64,000 nucleotides of DNA from Sphaerisporangium sp040683095 (GTDB lineage: Bacteria; Actinomycetota; Actinomycetes; Streptosporangiales; Streptosporangiaceae), in contig NZ_JBFBCI010000046.1 of the NCBI RefSeq assembly GCF_040683095.1, positions 1 through 64,000 of the forward strand. The letters run 5' to 3'. The notes below the pieces were generated by a model. That model saw only the letters and a list, made by a program, of their open reading frames with translations, made no database searches and was not told the origin of the DNA. This document shows positions 61,201-64,000 of this stretch, in pieces. Each line of letters opens with the position of its first letter. Position 1 is the first letter of the stretch. A program made the position numbers and the translations under genes.

Positions 61201-64000
61201 CAGGTCGATGCTCGATTCGGTGGCCTCGCCCGTCTCCCCGGTCTGCGTGACCGCCGGCGCGGCGGCCTCGGGCCGAACCGCGACGGCGTCCCGGCGGACG
61301 GTGCCGGTGATCTCGACCGTCGGCGCCTGCTCGACAGGGCTCTGGAAGAACGAGAACCGGGCGCCGACCTCCAGCGGCCGCAGCAGCCGCCCGTGGAACA
61401 GCTCCTCGTGCACGACGGGGACGCCGACGACGTACGCCGCGCCGGCCACGCGCAGCAGCCCGGTCAGCGACTCGTCGTCGGTGTCCAGCGGCACGGCCGG
61501 AACCTCGGTCACCGACGCCGCGAGCCCGCTGAGCACCCGGCCGGGGCCGACCTCGACGAACAGGTCGATGTCCTTGGCCGCGCGCTCGACCGCCTGCGTG
61601 AACAGCACCGGGTCGGTGATCTGCGCGCGCAGCAGCGCCGGGATGTCGGTGCCGGACGGCAGCGTCTCCCCGGTGACCGTGGAGACGACCTGCCGCTCGA
61701 CGGCGCCGAACTCCTCGTGCTCCAGCGCGGCGCCGAGCTCGTCGGCGGCCGGGGCGACCAGCGGCGAGTGGAAGGCGTGGGACACCGCGAGGCGGGTCCA
61801 CTTCAGGCCCGCGGCCGTGGCCTTGGCCCCGAACGCCTCGATCGCCTCAACGGTGCCGGCGACCACGGTCTGCTCGGGCCCGTTGTACCCGGCGATGACG
61901 ACGGGCAGGTCGCCGAGCAGGTCGATGACCGCGTCCGGCGTCGCGCGGACGCCTGCCATGGTGCCCGTGGCGCTGCTGTGCTCGGTCATCGCCTTGCCCC
62001 GGACGGTGGCCACGCGCAGCAGGACGTCCTCGTCCATCGCACCGGCCCAGTGCAGGGCCGAGATCTCGCCGAGGCTGTGCCCGACGGCGACCTCGGCGTC
62101 CACGCCGATCAGGGACAGGGCGCGCAGGCCCGCCATCGAGCCGGTGACGATGCGCGGCTGGGCGACGGCCGTCGCCACCATGTCACCGGCGGTGGGCAGG
62201 TCCGCCTGGACGTAGATCTCCTCGACCTCGGGGAAGCGGCGGCGCAGCGCGCCCCCGCTCGTGCCGCGTCCGGAACCCTGGCCGGGGAACAGGAAGCCGA
62301 CCCGGCCCGGGCCGTCGGCGTGGCCGAGGAACGCCCGGCCGTCCGGCGAGAACAGGCTGGTCTCGCCCGCGTCCAGCGCGTCGATCGCCCGCCGGAGCTG
62401 CCGCTCGGCGTCCTCCGGGGAGGTCGCGACGATGGCGGCGCGGAACGGCAGGTCGCGCAGCTCGCGCTGGAGCGTCGCGGCGAGGTCGCCCACCTGGCCG
62501 TAGGAGACCTGGGTGACGAAGTCGGCCAGCTCGGCGAGCCGGTCGCGCAGCGCCTGCGGCGTCGCGGCGTCCGCGAGCAGCAGCTCGGCGTCCTGCGCGG
62601 ACGCGGCGAGCTGGCGGGTGCGCGTGGACAGCAGCCGCTTGCGCGGTCCGGTCTTCTCCAGCACGACGTGGGTGTTGATGCCGCCGAAGCCCATGGCCGT
62701 GATGCCGGCGCGCACGGGCGCGCCGGCGGGCCACGGCTCGGCCTTGCGCAGCGCGCGCAGGGTGGCCGAGTCGGAGGTGAGGATGTCGTGCGGGTCGACA
62801 CAGCCGATGGTCGGCGGCAGCACCTGCTCGTGCACGGCCATCGCGGCCTTGATGAGCCCGGCGACGCCGGCCGCCGCCTTGGCGTGACCGATCATGCCCT
62901 TGATCGAGGTGACGGCGGCGGGCTTGTCCGAGGCGCCGGCCTCCGCGCGCGCCTCGGACAGGGCGGTCAGCTCGGTCTTGTCGCCGACCGCCGTGCCGGT
63001 GCCGTGACCCTCGAACAGCTCGACGGTCTCGATGCCGAACCCGGCGCGCTCATAGGCCCGCTTCAGCGCCAGCTTGTAGCCGCTGACCTCGGGCCGGGTG
63101 ATGCCGCCCTTGCCGTCGGAGGAGATGCCGAAACCGGCGATGGTCGCGTAGACGCGGTGGCGCGCCGCGAGGGCGTCCTCCTCGCGCATCAGCACGACCA
63201 TGCCGCAGCCCTCGCCCGGCCAGAAGCCGTTGGAGTGCCGGTCGTACAGGCGGAACTCGCCCTTGGCCAGGGCGCCGGTCTTGGCGAACCCGATGATCTC
63301 GAACGGGTCGATGGACAGGTCGACGCCGCCCGCGATGGCGACGTCGATGTCGCCGTCGATCAGGCTCTTGCAGGCGTTGGTCACCGACAGCAGCGACGAG
63401 GAGCACGCGCCGTCGACGGTGTAGCCGCCGCCGTGCAGATCGAAGTGGTTGCAGATGCGCCCGGCGATGGTGTTGGACAGGCCACCCGCCAGGGTGTCCT
63501 CGTCGACGGGCGGGAACGGGTTCTTGTAGGTGGCCTCGAGGTCGGCGAGGAACGTGGCGAGACGGTCGTCGTCCCAGCCCTGCTCCTTGAGGACCGCGCC
63601 CACCGTGCGGCGGACGTACGGCCAGCGCAGCCGCATGACGTTGGCCCGGGTGAACTCGCCGGTGAGGGTGTTGCCCACCACCACGCCGGTGCGTTCCCGG
63701 TTCAGGCCTTCCGCCCCGGGGAATCCCGCGTCCGCCAGTGCCTGGCCCGCCATGTCGAGAGCGAGCCAGTGGGTCAGATCTGTGGAGCGGTACGTGCTGC
63801 CGGCGATCTTGTAGCGGACCCGGTCGAACTCGTAGCCCTCGATGACCGCCGCCGTGCGCGCGTAGAAGGTGTCCGGGGTCGCCGGATCGGGATCCCAGTA
63901 GTCTTCGAGACGCATGCGCACGTCGGGCAGTCTTCGAAAGGCGCGGCGACCGGCGAGAGCGTTCTCCCAGAGCTCTCTCGGCGACGTGGCGTCCGGATAT
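58225..64000 (-). CDS. pksE: Enediyne-type iterative polyketide synthase (PKSE), 5' end outside the window
   Basis: At least 1920 codons; the frame stays open to the right edge and still reads PKS sequence there (RELWENALAGRRAFRRLPDV), so an ATG at 63921 is internal. Order: KS with active Cys in VDGACSSSLLSV (near 63404), EGHGTGTAVGDKTEL and a GHAKAAAG His; AT with GHSLGEISALHWAG; ACP with the enediyne-type DELHLSSVTV (Ser attachment, near 61113); KR with VLLVTGGGKGITAECALAVA; DH with HLLDGNLLFPAVFGMEAMAQ; C-terminal part homologous to the self-activating phosphopantetheinyl transferase. This KS-AT-ACP-KR-DH-PPTase plan and a size near 1.9-2.0 thousand residues are diagnostic for the conserved enediyne PKS that builds the polyene core. 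Confidence 0.95.
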   Translation of the reverse strand, partial: YPDATSPRELWENALAGRRAFRRLPDVRMRLEDYWDPDPATPDTFYARTAAVIEGYEFDRVRYKIAGSTYRSTDLTHWLALDMAGQALADAGFPGAEGLNRERTGVVVGNTLTGEFTRANVMRLRWPYVRRTVGAVLKEQGWDDDRLATFLADLEATYKNPFPPVDEDTLAGGLSNTIAGRICNHFDLHGGGYTVDGACSSSLLSVTNACKSLIDGDIDVAIAGGVDLSIDPFEIIGFAKTGALAKGEFRLYDRHSNGFWPGEGCGMVVLMREEDALAARHRVYATIAGFGISSDGKGGITRPEVSGYKLALKRAYERAGFGIETVELFEGHGTGTAVGDKTELTALSEARAEAGASDKPAAVTSIKGMIGHAKAAAGVAGLIKAAMAVHEQVLPPTIGCVDPHDILTSDSATLRALRKAEPWPAGAPVRAGITAMGFGGINTHVVLEKTGPRKRLLSTRTRQLAASAQDAELLLADAATPQALRDRLAELADFVTQVSYGQVGDLAATLQRELRDLPFRAAIVATSPEDAERQLRRAIDALDAGETSLFSPDGRAFLGHADGPGRVGFLFPGQGSGRGTSGGALRRRFPEVEEIYVQADLPTAGDMVATAVAQPRIVTGSMAGLRALSLIGVDAEVAVGHSLGEISALHWAGAMDEDVLLRVATVRGKAMTEHSSATGTMAGVRATPDAVIDLLGDLPVVIAGYNGPEQTVVAGTVEAIEAFGAKATAAGLKWTRLAVSHAFHSPLVAPAADELGAALEHEEFGAVERQVVSTVTGETLPSGTDIPALLRAQITDPVLFTQAVERAAKDIDLFVEVGPGRVLSGLAASVTEVPAVPLDTDDESLTGLLRVAGAAYVVGVPVVHEELFHGRLLRPLEVGARFSFFQSPVEQAPTVEITGTVRRDAVAVRPEAAAPAVTQTGETGEATESSIDLLRRLAAERAELPIEMVGEDARPLDELHLSSVTVMHIIDQASQKLGVPASHAPTNLATASLRELSEALDELAQSAKTAAPAGPAIVVGAAPWSRPFAVDLDELPLPARASPQENGPWQLYAPGDSPLAAPLRDALEKGKVGSGLLVVLPEECAEAHLEQALRAAQAAVAAAPGTRFVAVQHGAGAAGLAKTLQLEAPHLRTTIVHIPPGPEAVARIVDEVAATTRFSEVFYDDQGARRVPTLRALPTRPARTELPLGEGDVLLVTGGGKGITAECALAVATDTGAKLAVLGRSAPEDDKELADNLKRMADSGVTVRYARADVTDAAKVAAAVAELSAALGPVTAVLHGAGRNEPAAITGLDAAAFRRTFAPKVDGLRNVLDAIEPGKLRLLVSFGSIIGRAGLQGEAHYSTANDWMAELTREVGETHPGCRAICMEWSVWSEVGMGEKLSVVDSLGRMGVTAITPEQGVEIMRRLVSDPDVPATVVISGRTQGIDTARYDLPELPLLRFVDKPLVHYHGVELVTEVEMNAGTDLYLADHLLDGNLLFPAVFGMEAMAQAAQAVTGRTTAPVIEGAEFSRPIIVPPEGSTTIRVAAVVTDSGDDGEATVEVAIRSAETGFEVDHFRAKVKFTGEPVPDGPPVQIGEGLPVVPLDPPTEMYGDTLFQGGRFHRLRRYHRAAARHVDADVAAISAPDWFAGYLPGELLLGDPGMRDALMHGNQVCVPDATLLPTGIERVYAGGAALAAAGELRYCATERLRDGDTYIYDIAVRTAAGEVVERWEGLRLQAVRKKDGRGPWVTPLLGSYVERTVEDLVGTRVAVAVEPYAEGADDDATREARTAVAAGRAAGRPVTLTAGPGGKPVADGGPAVSAAHGAGLTLCVVADGTTGTGVTEVTHHTATQWKKLLGKHLPLAKQVSAETGEELDTAGARVLAAVQSLRDAGLEGAPLTLASGRGEAWAVLASNGVRVATLVTTLRDAAKPVALAVLTEGRP

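Noticed and set aside
1..64000. CRISPR arrays, rRNA or tRNA genes, prophage structural genes, site-specific integrases.
   Set aside because: None was seen; repeats found are coding or short palindromes, and no integrase-like catalytic motif was noticed despite looking near the hrpA end.

Overview
The window is high-GC actinobacterial DNA. GTG and TTG starts are common, gene pairs often overlap as ATGA or GTGA, and the gene families (SARP regulator, PpgK, Asp23/DUF6286/AmaP operon, class III lanthipeptide, enediyne PKS) are typical of filamentous actinomycetes. A member of Streptosporangiales (for example an Actinomadura- or Nonomuraea-like strain) is my best guess, from gene content only. I saw no rRNA, tRNA or CRISPR array.

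Left accessory region (1 to about 18.6 kb). The window opens in the last codons of a tnpB-like gene. An IS200/IS605-type right-end hairpin follows and is joined directly to the 3' part of a broken Uma2 gene. Next comes a decayed copy of the 3' end of hrpA (about 348-430). The intact hrpA 3' end lies at 18602, so the segment between them may be an island that entered at the end of hrpA. It carries a SEFIR-CHAT protein, an XRE/TPR regulator, a radical SAM protein with a Cys-rich tail coupled to a PCMT-like methyltransferase (RiPP-like), and a very large secreted RHS-repeat protein. Downstream of the RHS gene lie at least two orphan RHS-core fragments mixed with small membrane or immunity-like genes, in the manner of a polymorphic toxin locus. 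A SARP regulator is divergent from the RHS gene. Local GC is lower around 6.4-10.3 kb.

Central region (18.6-29.4 kb) is mostly housekeeping: hrpA, an RsbW-like ATPase, polyphosphate glucokinase, a secreted beta-lactamase-fold hydrolase, and a dicarboxylate transporter divergent from a CitA/CitB-like two-component system.

Lanthipeptide region (29.4-36.8 kb). A class III synthetase (LanKC) is followed by two almost identical 42-residue precursor genes that are too short for routine gene calling, an intercistronic hairpin and two ABC exporter half-transporters. The order matches ramC-ramS-ramA-ramB. The first transporter carries an in-frame minisatellite inside its ATPase domain.

36.8-50.2 kb holds an Asp23/Gls24-DUF6286-AmaP envelope operon and a run of single metabolic or regulatory genes: VOC protein, amidase, CBS protein, gamma-glutamyltransferase-like protein, truncated XRE regulator, methyltransferase, DinB protein, GntR regulator with two small divergent genes, WS/DGAT acyltransferase and a TIGR03084-type protein.

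Right end (50.6-64 kb) is the edge of an enediyne biosynthetic cluster. It contains an iterative enediyne PKS (5' end outside the window), its hot-dog thioesterase, a flavin reductase and a P450 in one minus-strand operon, an AraC regulator, and a GMC oxidoreductase/DUF5987 pair with an AhpD-like protein. The other enediyne cassette genes (E3/E4/E5 types) are not seen and should lie beyond 64 kb.
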